A DNA stretch of 64,000 nucleotides from Echinarachnius parma (lineage: Eukaryota > Echinodermata > Echinoidea > Clypeasteroida > Echinarachniidae): NCBI GenBank assembly GCA_037951105.1, contig JBAMJV010003354.1, positions 21,001 to 85,000 on the forward strand, given 5' to 3'. A program made the translations under genes and the position numbers. This document shows, in pieces, positions 1 to 10,339 of this stretch. The notes beneath the pieces were generated by a model. That model did not search any database and had not been told where the DNA came from. It saw nothing but the letters and a program-made list of their open reading frames with translations. Numbering within the stretch: the stretch's first letter is position 1; the number at the start of each line of letters is the position of its first letter.

Positions 1-1747
1 GTGGATATGTACGTGTTCGAGCGCTTTTGCTTTTTAGTAACAGTTGATTGAGCCTTGATATTCTGTCCTGCAGGAACTGCTGTGTGTCCTCGGACCTTCC
101 CAACACCTGGTTGAATATATCATCATCACTCGATGCCATCCCAGACCTCGTTTGTTGCAGGTTCGGCAACGCCTGCTCAATCGGGGTGTTGTCATCCCGC
201 TTATTTTGTAGATTCGGCGAGTATTGTTCATTTGGGATGTTTTTATACCTCGCATTTTGTAGATTTGGCAAATCCTGTGCGTCTGGGGTGTTTCCGTTTC
301 TCTCATTGTGCGATAACGATTCATATAGTTTTGAGAGTAGGTCTCTAGCGCGTATCACTTCCCGCATGGGATGGTTGTTCTCGTGTGGTCGTACTCCAAA
401 GTTGGCTTGTTCTGAGACCAGTACATAAAGCCGTTGTAGTTGAGCGGACTGTTGCAATACCATGACGTCATTTGGTGTGACTCCAAACTTGACCTTTTGT
501 GATAGAAATTCGTTGAGCTGTGCTAGTTGCGATGGTCGCAATTTATTTATGTCATCTGGTGTTCCTCCAAACTTGACCTTTTGGGATAAATACTCATCAA
601 GAAGTTCTAGTCGTAATTGTTTTTCCTGTTGCGGTTCCACGTAGTTATTTGGTCTCTGCTCGAGCGTATCTATTTGCTGGCCCGGCCAGTCGCCACGACC
701 TTGTTTGTTGTTAATGGCAGCCATTCCCAATTCATTCAACTGCTGGTTCGGCCCTTGCTGATACCCATTCTGTCTTTGATCAACCCTTTCCATTGCTATT
801 TGCTGGCCTTGCCAGTCACCTCGTTCTGGCTCGTTATCAATATAAGCTGTCCGCTGTTGATTGTTCGGCAAATGGCCAACCTCGTTTCGACGCTGACCAA
901 CCCATGGCGGTTCTATTTTCTGCCCTGGCCAGCCGCCGCCATATTGTTCGTTATGAACATCAGCTAATCCCAATTGTTCATCCTCATTTCGTCGCTGATC
1001 AAACCTTGCCAAACCTTCCGGGCCTGGCCACCTTGGTTGGTTCCCGACCTCCCCAGTAGCTGCTACCAGATCGGGCCAGGCAGGGTCATTCGGCTCCTCA
1101 TTCTTGGGCAACGGGAATTCATGCCGTGTGTCACCCACGCTCACCAATCCCGGAGCAGCTGCATCTTCCTGCTTCCACTCGTCCTCGATGTCGTGTGCTT
1201 CTTTTGGTCGATCCCACCAGGCATCGTCCCCGTTATCATTTGCGTCCTTGTTTCCCAGAGGCCGTTTCCCCCCGAGCTGCGGATCTAAGACGTCCTCTTC
1301 TTCGTCGGGTGCATCTTTAGGTACATCCCACCACCCGTTGTCATGATCGCTCGCGTCCTTGTTTTCCACAGGCCGTGCATTTAGGTATCCGAGCGGCTCT
1401 GCGACGTCCGGCCCAGGCTTAACACCATCTCCTTCCAAGGCTTGCGGTATCACCGCTACCTTAACCACGTCGTTGTCGGGCTGTACCTTCACCGGAGGTT
1501 TTCGACGTCTTCGGGACATACGTGCTCTTGGCGGCTGGATAGCACCATTGTGATTTGCTTCAAGGGGTGCCTTGGGTGCAGGTGTGTAGACCTGGAGCTC
1601 ATGAACCAGGTCCCGCTGGGCGAATCTCAGGAGCGGGTCGTTGTACTCGAGGTCTTGAATGTCTGGTCGGGATGAGGTGGCCATCAGGTTCTGGCAGATG
1701 TTGGTGAGTACCATCCCCAGTATGAAGATGATCGGGTAGAAGAATAG
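1..1747 (-). CDS. Large open exon of an unrecognised single-pass membrane protein (partial, runs off the left edge)
   Basis: The minus strand stays open for 582 codons from a good splice acceptor (pyrimidine-rich tract ending TTGCAG, exon begins at 1747, phase 0) to the window edge. Residues 1-18 (LFFYPIIFILGMVLTN...) are a hydrophobic membrane segment. A basic cluster RRRRK lies near residue 79. Then come two acidic repeats with WWD (residues about 135-195), four W(P/Q)G repeats such as GDWPGQQI (240-360), three repeats around QKVKFG (380-450), and three units of about 16 residues around LPNLQ (485-535). The rest is Q/N/D/E-rich with no catalytic domain in view. The codons are ordinary and the length is in phase throughout, which argues for a real exon. 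A Golgi type II protein with a long lumenal stem, or an adhesion or scaffold protein, would fit, but I recognise no family. Upstream exons should lie at higher coordinates but I could not place them. Confidence 0.72.
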
Positions 1748-1935
1748 CTGCAAGGGGATAGAATTATGATAATAATATTAATAATACAATTCAAAATCAA
1801 AGTCGAAGTCGACGTCGAAGTCAAAATTTAAATTTAAATTTGAATAATAACAATAATGTTTTGATTTCGGCGCCTAATATGAATTATCTATAACATTGTT
1901 TAAGCGGTTTACATTATTATCCCCATAATTGGACA
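1748..1935. other. AT-rich intron sequence upstream of the left-edge exon
   Basis: It holds the acceptor tract of the left-edge exon, then short AT-rich simple repeats, including a run of GTCGAAGTCGACGTCGAAG type near 1801-1822. I see no coding signal. Confidence 0.5.
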
Positions 1936-1944
1936 CACATGTAA

Positions 1945-2095
1945 TGGAATTGCCCCATGGTCAGATAGTTCAGATAGGTCAGAGAATAACCGGACTCAGG
2001 AGTTGGATCGAACCCAGGTGTAGCCTATTTTGTATGTGCCACATTATGCAATGTGTTGTGCACTGTGGCATAATGGAGACTAGTAAAAATAAAAT
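1945..2095 (+). repeat. tRNA-derived SINE relic
   Basis: Near 1960 there is an A-box-like TAGTTCAGATAGG, and 35-40 bases later a B-box-like GGATCGAACCC, with the spacing of a tRNA-derived RNA polymerase III promoter. The tRNA-like head is followed by an unrelated body. It is too diverged to be a functional tRNA gene. Confidence 0.5.
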
Positions 2096-2478
2096 ATTAA
2101 ATACAAGAAAAGTATGCAATTCAAACTGACCTTCATAGATGTATACCTGAATAATCTGTAATAATTTCTGTTCTAATCGACTCTAACACAGACATAGATA
2201 CAACTTATTGTTCTCTACTGGCCACAGAGGGCGCCATACTATGAATCACCATAGGGTCAATGTATACTGTACTTGATGTATGTATTGCTGGCAGTGGGGA
2301 CTGCAATCATAGGCAGGAAGTTTTGATCGTTTTTCCTAAATTATTTTCGGATTTCAACTCTGGATTTTTCATTTTCTACGAAGAGGTATGACTTCCTTTT
2401 AGATGTTTATCAGAGTAAAGACTAATTCTAGTGATACATATCACAAATTTTCTGCATTTTGATGACTTTCTAGTCTAG

Positions 2479-2590
2479 CCAAGGAGGTATAGCTTCCTAA
2501 TACCTCCTTGGTCTAGCATATCAGTATTGATTTTTCACACACTGAAAATACTACATATCATTGCAAGGGGCTTATACAGTAAGCCCCTTG
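2479..2590. repeat. Pair of short perfect hairpins
   Basis: Two separate inverted repeats lie 50 bases apart: 2479-2511 with arms CCAAGGAGGTAT and its complement, and 2564-2590 with arms CAAGGGGCTTA and its complement. A degenerate B-box-like motif lies just beyond on the minus strand near 2610. This is probably a decayed small element. Confidence 0.5.
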
Positions 2591-2647
2591 ACTTGCAGGG
2601 GTGGATCGAACCGTGACCACCTGATTACTAGACCAAGGAGATGTAAG

Positions 2648-2676
2648 GTGTTTCACAAAGATCCTAAGTTGTAATT
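2648..2676. repeat. Terminal fragment of the GGTGTTTCACAAAG MITE
   Basis: The sequence GTGTTTCACAAAGATCCTAA matches the terminal repeat of the complete element at 57856-58168. It is cut off directly by the AAAGGGAC MITE that follows. Confidence 0.65.
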
Positions 2677-3053
2677 AAAGGGACTAGGTAACATTGTCCA
2701 AATCCTCAAAATAATTCTAGCGGTTCCCTCGTACCTTGTTGTATTCGTATTAACAATAAAATCATGGGACCGGTTTCGGTTTTTCAAATTTCCCTTTCGT
2801 TACAAAGATATGTACGATCAAAGTATTCAGATAAGAAAAACTCCCCCGGAGTTTGAAACCGTGTACAAAGTGAGTGCAGTGAGTTAGTGAATATCACTTT
2901 GCATTTTCGCTCATTACTTGGCCATGCAATGTCCATTTGACTTGAAATGTTCACACAATACCCTGTGGACATATAAGATAACAACAATATACATTGCATA
3001 AACCCTTCATCACTTTGTGCACAGTCATGTCAACAAAGTTACTAGATCCCTTT
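2677..3053 (+). mobile_element. AAAGGGAC-type MITE, copy 1 (complete)
   Basis: A non-coding element of about 377 bp. It begins AAAGGGACTAGGTAAC and ends with an inverted version, GTTACTAGATCCCTTT, in a TTAA-like context. Related copies lie at 3194 (interrupted), 8554, 11671, 23255 and 35657, in both orientations. Short inverted ends, no coding capacity and several copies make it a MITE; the superfamily cannot be set from this window. Confidence 0.8.
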
Positions 3054-3193
3054 AACTTTATGACGGACCTCACTATTATGAAAAGTCATTCATTAGCCTT
3101 GGAATACAATAATTATCTTCAAATTCAAAACAAAAAAGAACTTTTGACTTTTCATAAATGTTGCATCAACAACATAACATCTCCTTGATATTA

Positions 3194-4000
3194 TAGGGAT
3201 CTAGTAACTTTGTTGACATGTGCAAAAAGTGATGAGTGGTTGATACAATGGGCCGTATGCATAAAAACAAGCAATTGCTTGTGCTAGCCTTTTGCTTGAA
3301 TCGGTATGCATAAAAACAAGCAATTGCTTGCAAGCAAAAGCATTTGCTTACAAGCACAAGCAATTGCTTACTGCTCGTAAGCAATTGCTTACCAAACAAG
3401 CAATTGCTTAAAACCGTATGCATAAAACGAACCTTTTACTTGTCTTGATAAGCAATTGCTTGCGTTTTTTCAAGCACATCCAGACCAGCTTGAGCTCTTG
3501 CTTACTCAGGGCATTCGCGTTTAAGGATCAATTTTTCGTACCGTTTCAGGATGATTTCAAGCTCCATATTCCAGAGGTTATGTTGTGATCAAATTCCTGT
3601 TATTTTAGACTTTTTACGGCAATTTTTGTCCATCGATCTGCACAGAAACCCCCCTAATGCTCCGCGCTGTTTCCCCCCTATTTGCGTAATAAAAAATACT
3701 GCTGCCAGGTCGGGCACGAAGCGTTGTTGCCCTGCAGTGCGATGTTCGCACAACCGTAACGATCCTTTGTCCAACACGTAAGCAATTGCTTAGGCAGTGC
3801 AAGCAAAAGGTTTGAGCACAAGCAAAGGCTTGTGCATACGAATTTAAGCAATTGCTTGAACTTGATCTTTTGCTTGACAAGCTCTTGCTTGTGCTTAAAG
3901 CATTTGCTTATAAGCAATTGCTTGTTTTTATGCATACGGCCCATTGTATATTGTTGTTATCTTAAATCTCCACTGGGTGTTGTGTGACAGCCGATTCCAT
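3194..4000 (-). mobile_element. AAAGGGAC-type MITE, copy 2, split by an inserted element
   Basis: The terminal part (AGGGATCTAGTAACTTTG, 3194-3245) and its internal continuation (TATTGTTGTTATC from about 3949) match contiguous sequence in copy 1. They are separated by the element at 3246-3946. The inner part is diverged beyond about 4000. Confidence 0.65.
3246..3946. mobile_element. 701-bp TIR element rich in the AAGCAATTGCTT palindrome
   Basis: The ends are inverted copies of CAATGGGCCGTATGCATAAA and continue through ACAAGCAATTGCTT. The element is flanked on both sides by TA, the target duplication used by Tc1/mariner-type transposons. It carries about nine copies of the self-complementary 12-mer AAGCAATTGCTT (from 3269 to about 3920), and parts of the terminal repeat recur internally near 3302 and 3415. 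The central 300 bp (3480-3775) is unrelated and non-coding. Confidence 0.75.
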
Positions 4001-4245
4001 ACGCGTATCCATTCATTCATTGAGTACTTTTGGAAATTGCGTATCAATAGACAATGGATGCTTTTAGAACATGACCAACACATATTAGTTAGTATCCCAA
4101 TGGCATTGGACCAAATTTTACTAACATCCTTTAGTGTAGATATTATGGCCAATTTAATGTTAAGTTAGATGCATTAAGATAAAGGTATGTTTTTAAAATT
4201 AGGGTTGAGAAGAATAACAAAAATACGATATTTATAGGAGGTTAT

Positions 4246-4560
4246 TTAAAAAATATTGGCATTATTTTGTTTTCTCGTATTGGGCCTGGAATGGACGGTA
4301 AATGTAGCCGCGCGCGAGGCCGACGATGCTGCATGCGCATAGCGCTGCATGCATGGGCGGCCCCCCGGCCGCGCCCGGCGGTACCGCCGGTAGCTACCGG
4401 CCGCGCCGGTACCTAGTGAGCTAGATATCCCGTCATATATACTCATACAGCTTTTGCCGGTCTTGCGCACGTGAGTCAAATCTGAACTGAACGAAATTGT
4501 CACTGAATCCTTGTTTTTCGGAGAATTTACTTCGGGAGCCAAAACTTCACTCAAAGTCAA
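4246..4560. other. CpG-rich patch with short palindromes
   Basis: Between about 4300 and 4430 the base composition shifts sharply to G+C with many CpG and several GGTACC/CCGG palindromes, in an otherwise AT-rich stretch. No convincing exon or promoter could be read. It may be part of a decayed element or an unmethylated island. Confidence 0.35.
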
Positions 4561-4825
4561 AGGTATGTAGAAAGAATAGAGTCAATTACATAAAATTTTA
4601 AGACAAAGGCCAAGGTCAAGGACAGGTGGGATGGGATTCTGATTTCTAAATTCTGTGTATTACAATACACAGAATAAAGTACTTAAAGTCTTGACTTGTT
4701 CACTTGGTCTTGCCTCTTGGACTTGGCCTTAGTCTTAGAAGTTAGGGCCAAGGCCTAATTCTTATTCTTTTATATTCTTCTTCTTCTTCTTCCAGTTAGC
4801 AGGTTAGTACATCCCTCTACAAGAG

Positions 4826-5368
4826 TACCGTAGGGGGTGTAGAACTTGGCCAGGGGGTGGAACTTGGGTTGAACCACGGCTGTCTTTGAAATTAGATTTG
4901 CTGAGAATGCACTGAACATGCGACTTGAAAATTATATCAAACGATTTATCTGCATATTGCGCATAAAATGCATGTATCATGCTGTTCTGAAGTCTTCCCG
5001 TTTATCCAGAAAATCGCTTGAAAGTCAGTCTTTAATCTAAAAAATGTGTTATATTTTATTTTTTTCACGATAATTTTAGATTTCAATTTTTATCATCTTG
5101 ATTCTCGCATTTGTAAATCAAAGCTCTGTAGTTCATTTCGGTAGAAACTTAGACCAATTAGACCGCAATATCGAGGTGCCTTCGCTGATGAAAAATTATC
5201 GCTCAACGTCAATTCGGGTTTCCGCAAGTCGGAATTTTACGTCCGAAGGTTCAATTTATCGCAGTGTACTAGAACTTGGCCACCGCGCACTTGTGTGTAC
5301 AAAGCCTATGGCGCACTGTGCTGTTTCTGACCGTTTGTGACTGGCCAAGTTCTACACCCCCTACGGTA
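4826..5368. mobile_element. TACCGTAGGGGG TIR element, copy 1 (short form)
   Basis: A 543-bp element whose ends are inverted copies of TACCGTAGGGGGTGTAGAAC, continuing into TTGGCCA. The larger copy at 20214-21532 has the same ends, and shared internal sequence (for example near 5150-5290 and 20290-20460) runs in the opposite orientation. It is non-coding and non-autonomous. Confidence 0.8.
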
Positions 5369-5591
5369 TAGTCGTACTTTGGTGCAAATGGTGCTCGGTC
5401 ACGGGAACAGTGGTGATCGTGGAAAGTGCAGTAGAACAACTAACTAAATGATGCAAGTAAAAATCCTCTCATCACGAGGATCATCGAAGGGTGAGTGGGT
5501 TCAGACGGCTCACAAAGGTCTCGAGAGTCTGCGCTGAAACCACAGAGGCTGGAAGAGCATTCCAGATGCAGATAACGGCATACTCGTGTAT

Positions 5592-5778
5592 TAGGCCCCA
5601 CCCATTGCTATACACTAACATAACCTAACCCTAACCCTAAACCCTAACCCTACTTTAGTGGCTAAGGGTCAGATTAGTGGCTATAGGTCAGATTTAGTGG
5701 CTAAAGGTCAGATTTAGTGGCTATAAGTGAGATTTACTGGCTACATAAGTGTATCCAGTATAGCAGTGGTGGGGCCTA
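5592..5778. mobile_element. Small TIR element carrying interstitial telomere-like repeats
   Basis: The ends TAGGCCCCACC and its inverse enclose a run of CCCTAA-type repeats (about 5622-5651). Four to five diverged copies of a unit of about 22 bp containing TTTAGTGGCTA follow (5652-5740). Confidence 0.6.
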
Positions 5779-5905
5779 GCCCTAACACGATATTGCCCAG
5801 ATAACACTTGGGAAGAAGCATTATAACACTGTTATTAACATAAGTCATAACACTATTTTATATACAGTATCTAGTAAGTAAGTAACACTCGGTTAAATGA
5901 ACCAG

Positions 5906-7646
5906 CACCCCAAAATGATATACTTATCATACTAGAAAGGTAACACTAACATCTTTGGCGCTAATGTGCTTTCGTACTCCTTTTTTTAAAAATTTTTCCT
6001 ACCAATTTTTTCTTATTTTTTTTCAACACCGCCTAGCTCTCGGCATAGCTGCTCGTGAGGTTCCGCTGGGTCGTAAGCTAGCTGCTGACTTGATTTGTGT
6101 GGTACGCGCGCGCGCCCGCCGTAACAGGCAAAAGCCCACCCCTACTAGACAAGGGGTTAACTGCATGCTGCATTAACCCCTTACTCTATTCCCTGTTAAA
6201 AAGCCAGATAGTCAGCTGCCCTCATTGTCCAGGCAGACAATTGGGAAATCCCCTGTCTATGTAGTCTGAAACTAGATGTTTTCACACTACTGAATTGACC
6301 ATTTTAAAGCTGGGTTTGTATAAATGGCATAAACAGTTATAGCATGCCTTCATTGAAACATGGTGTAATTCTTATAAGTAGTTCAAAGCTGGTTGTAAAG
6401 AACTCCTTGGTCACAAATTGACAGGTCTACATTCCTTGTTATAAATACACTTTGGAATGCAATACAAAAGCCACATGTCATGTCCAGACACCTATTGAAA
6501 TGCTATCTATTCACAATCTTACAGGCTACAAGTAGAAGTCAAACTTCTTTTGTCTGTTACTGTTAGGTTATTCAGACAATAATCTCTTGAATAATCCCTT
6601 TAGCCCTTTGATAATAATGGCTGGCAGAAAAGTCTAAACATGTAAACAACTGTTCTAAAATCAGTAGAGGAGGGCTCCATAGTCAGAAAGCTAGATATTT
6701 AAAAACTGGAATTTAAAGTGCTTCTGACATTGAAAAGCTCATGTAAGTTTGAAATGATATCAAATTCTAACCCCCTGTCATGTTAAGTTTGATTGAATGG
6801 TGAGATTTTAGGTGGAAATTATTTTATAATTTATGCCAGTCCAACTAATTTGTTTACTGCAGCTTGCCTATGAGAGTGGCCCAAGGGTGGCAAAAGCCGC
6901 CCAACCGGTCTGCGACAATTTCAGTCGTCGATTAAAGTCTAAAAAAAGGGCTTTAATGTTGGATCAAAATATATACCAAACCATCGAGGGATAAAGACAA
7001 AGTGCAGTAACTTAGTAAGTTATACAAACTAATTTAGTTGAGTTTAAAGAAAAATAAAGCCTGGAAAAAAAATAAGAAAAAATGGGTCCGTAAAAGGGGA
7101 GTACGAAAGCACATTAGCACATCTTTAGTATTACATTCCTTCAAGAAGTACGCAAAAAAAAAAAAAAAAAGAAGATATAATCATTAAAATGCATCACCAT
7201 TCTCAACCATGAGTTAATGTGGTCTGAATTGTGAGACTATTATCAGACATTATGTCTGCAGAACGGAGCGCTTGCCTCTGTGTAGTCTGTAGAGCAAATG
7301 TATCATCAAAGATTCTGTTGACGTATGTGTAAACGCATTAACGCACTCGCAAATGTTCAACCCGCGCGAACCAGTTAGATAGCCGTGGATCCGCGCGAAC
7401 ATTTGCGAGTGCGTTAATGCATTCACACATACATCATTCGAATTTGGATGACACATTCGCTCTGTATCGAGCTCCCCGTTCTGTAGACATAATAGTCTCA
7501 CAATTCAGACCGCATTAACACATGGTTGAGAATGGTGATGTGTTTAAATAATATATTTTTTCTGAAAAAGATTTTTGTATACTTCTTGAAGGAATGTAAT
7601 ACGAAAGATGTTACCTTTCTATGATAAGTATATTATTTTGGGGTGG
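5906..7646. mobile_element. Foldback element interrupted by another transposon
   Basis: The outer ends CACCCCAAAATGATATAC (5906) and the inverse at 7613-7646 match over about 40 bp. The region from about 7125 to 7612 is itself a long imperfect palindrome centred near 7365, with arms of about 230 bp that share, for example, CGCAAATGTTC and its complement. The left part is split by the element at 5957-7118. A related arm fragment lies near 61960. Confidence 0.7.
5957..7118. mobile_element. 1.16-kb TIR transposon with an 8-bp target duplication (hAT-like size class)
   Basis: The inverted ends GCTAATGTGCTTTCGTACTC are bracketed by the direct 8-mer ACATCTTT (5949-5956 and 7119-7126). The interior has no long open frame. 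An 8-bp duplication is typical of hAT-type elements; this assignment is inferred from target length alone. It was inserted into the foldback element around it. Confidence 0.65.
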
Positions 7647-7929
7647 TGGTACGCTTTAAGGGAGATAGGCAAATATTGCCTGACTAACTAGATTCATATT
7701 CAAAGGCGAGGCAATACGGAAGATCTAGTGAGGGCAATATTTGCTGTGTAGCCGAAAGAAATTCCAGTCAATATTGTAATTATTTAATAATCAGACATCT
7801 CGAGGGAACATGCGATTCCATTTATTTGAAAGGCACTAATTACCCAATTCTTAAATTATTGAGCGATGTTTAAATTTCATGTTTAAAATAAAATGCACAA
7901 AAGTTTGACTTTGCCTCAACTAGTGCTGT

Positions 7930-8220
7930 TGAGTCACGGGTACCCGGGTCCCGCCGAAAAATCTTGAGTCCCGGGCGCAAAAATCGATACTCTATATCCC
8001 GAAAAAAAAGAGCAAAAAGTCCCCTTTTGAGTTATCTGCCCACTCTCATTTTCTTTTCATTCCCTTTTCCCTCTTTGAACTCCCAAGTTATCTGCATTTT
8101 TATCACCTGAATGAACATGTTTTCCTAGCGAGGTGACATGCCGATGGCGAAATAAACAAATGGGTAAATTTCGGTTACCCGGGACTCGCCCGAAAAATTA
8201 TCGCGAGTCCCGGGAGGGAA
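7930..8220. repeat. Diverged direct repeats around CCCGGGTCCCG
   Basis: GGGTACCCGGGTCCCGCC with GAAAAAT (7938-7965) recurs in diverged form at about 8175-8215 (ACCCGGGACTCGCC with GAAAAAT). These are probably the ends of one more small GC-ended element. I see no gene. Confidence 0.4.
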
Positions 8221-8284
8221 AAACTCCCGAAAACAACAGCAAATTTTCGCAGCGAACGGCAGCTTCGCGGCCGAGATCAAATAA

Positions 8285-9003
8285 GCCCCCCCCCCCTCCC
8301 CCCCCCCCCCCGGGCTATGCATTTTCAAAATAGCCCGGGCTATATAGGGTTACGGTCTCAAAAAGATAATTACTTGTTTAGGGTCTCAAAAACTCACCTT
8401 TCTTGCTAAGGGTATGAACAATAGGGGTTTAAAAAAATGGTATCAATTATAGTTATGACTTCCTTAGAGGTTTACCTAAAATGTATCACTTGCTTAGGGT
8501 ATCAAAAATAGCTATTACTTGCTTAGGGTATCAAAAATAGCTATATCTTGCTTAAAGGAACTTGTGTATTGTTGTTATATCATAATATTATGTCCACAGG
8601 GTATTGTGTGAACATTTCAACTCAAATGGACGTTGCATTGCCAAGTTATGAACAAAAATGCAAAGTGATATTTGGTGATATTCACTCACTCAGTGCATTC
8701 ACTTTGTACAGGGATGAGATCTCGCCCAGAGATTTTCTTATCTGAAAACTTAAAATGTTAATACATGTATCTCTGTAACGAAAGGGAAATTTGAAAAACC
8801 ATTAACTGTCCAATGATTTTATTGTTAATACGAATATAATAAGTTTTGTGGGAACCGCTAGATTGAACATTTTATTTTCAGGATTTGGACACTGTTACCG
8901 AGTCCTTTTAAGGGTTTACCCCAAAAATTGATTGCTTGTTTAGGGTATCAAATTACTGATAATCGTACTTCCTTAGGGTGTATTTTTTGCACCACGCAAG
9001 TCA
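8285..9003. mobile_element. Poly-C/G-ended element with TTAGGGTATCAAA subrepeats, interrupted
   Basis: It starts in a C-rich run and continues through subrepeats of the form GCTTAGGGTATCAAA. It ends at GCACCACGCAAG, as in the complete copy at 33234-33718. A AAAGGGAC MITE (8554-8909) is inserted inside it. Confidence 0.65.
8554..8909 (-). mobile_element. AAAGGGAC-type MITE, copy 3
   Basis: The reverse-orientation copy matches the 2677-3053 element along most of its length, including the internal GTATTGTGTGAACATTTCAA region. It is inserted in the poly-C/G-ended element. Confidence 0.75.
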
Positions 9004-9470
9004 GACTCGTCATATCATGATATCTCAAGAACATGTTGATTAATTTTCACCAATCCTAGTTACATGCATGTATCAGAAGGAGTCAATGAGCTGGTTAGAT
9101 TATGGGATCATGAGGTCAATGGCTCATTATACATGTATCAAATAGTGAATTCAATAAATAATACCGCTGTGTTATTGAGAGATATTTTAAAGACGCTAAT
9201 AGAAAGGGCAATTGGCAATCATTTCTTTGTACGAAGTAGACAAGTGATTGCTTGCATTACATCAATTATTAGAATGTTTGTCACAGGAGTAAGGGTGCAA
9301 TTGACAAAGCTGGATACTTGGGAATTCTAGCTGATAGCATTATAGATTCATCCAAATTGGGTGGTCTGTTTGAAAATCGATCAAAGCAATGTTAATGAAC
9401 CAGGATGATTGCTTCTAGAATATGCGGATAAACATTTACCATCCCAGAAGTGGGTCAGACTTGAGTGGTA

Positions 9471-9642
9471 CAGTGGAACCTTGTTACATGGTCCTTAGGA
9501 CCATGAAAGTTTCATTGTTATATCAGGTTTATCATTATATCAGGGTAAAAAAGGTCAAAAATACAAAGAGGCGGGACCTGTAAAATAACCTAACTATAAC
9601 ATGATTTTGTTACATTCGACCTCAGTATAACGAGGTTCCACT
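9471..9642. mobile_element. Small pogo/Tigger-like MITE
   Basis: The ends CAGTGGAACCTTGTTA and the inverse TAACGAGGTTCCACT resemble the CAGT...GAACCTCGTTATA ends known from pogo/Tigger transposons. The interior is short and non-coding. Confidence 0.6.
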
Positions 9643-9659
9643 CAGCATATTATGCAGCA

Positions 9660-9947
9660 TAATTATGCTGCATATGATGGCAATTTTGTATACTACATGA
9701 TGTTCAAATAGGTTTAAGTTATTTCTTGTCTGAATTATGCTGCATATGACGGCAATTTTGTATACTACATGATGTTCAAATAGGTTTAAGTTATTTCTTG
9801 TCTGAATTATGCTGCATATAACGGCAATTTTGTATACTACATGATGTTCAAATAGGTTTAAGTTATTTCTTGTCTGAATTATGATGCATATGACGGCAAT
9901 TTTGGATACTACATGATGTTCAAATAGGTTATAGTTATTTCTTGTCT
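9660..9947 (+). repeat. 72-bp tandem repeat, four copies
   Basis: Units start at 9660, 9732, 9804 and 9876. Each contains ATGCTGCATATGACGGCAAT (or a one-base variant) and TTCAAATAGGTTTAAG. The copies are nearly identical, so the array is young. Confidence 0.9.
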
Positions 9948-10032
9948 GATTTTGATCAAATTATCTCAAATCATTCATCTTTTTCTGCTTATTCAAATAA
10001 CGAATAGTTTTATCAACCCTGGACTTCCCCTT

Positions 10033-10327
10033 TAACCTTATCTGGACTGGGGGGGGGGGGGGCTGATTTACCCCCCCCCCCCCCCCCCCTCCACTATTTT
10101 CACAATAATTTTGCAACGCGCGTAGTTATTGCCGGCCTTTTGTAAGTTGGCGTAGGCCCTAAAATTGCAAATTTTTGTGATTTGTATACAAATCCTAATT
10201 TAGAGTCGATTGGACTTTCTGTTGCCGAGATCTTGGGGGGGGAGGGCCCTTTTAGCCCTTTTAGCCCCCCCCCCCCCCCCCAGTTTTTATAAGGGTTTGA
10301 AATAGCCCAGTCCAGATAGGGTAAGGG
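10033..10327. mobile_element. TTATCTGGACTGGG element with internal poly-G and poly-C
   Basis: The ends ACCTTATCTGGACTGGG and the inverse near 10307-10327 enclose G- and C-runs and the motif TTTGTATACAAATCC. A longer relative lies at about 19235-19885. Confidence 0.65.
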
Positions 10328-10339
10328 ACCAATCATAAA

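Noticed and set aside
34-324. 96-codon minus-strand frame at the left edge
   Set aside because: It is out of phase with the 582-codon open exon that covers the same bases and explains them better.
617-1675. Several plus-strand frames of 60-116 codons
   Set aside because: They are shadows of the minus-strand exon; no plus-strand splice sites or family features.
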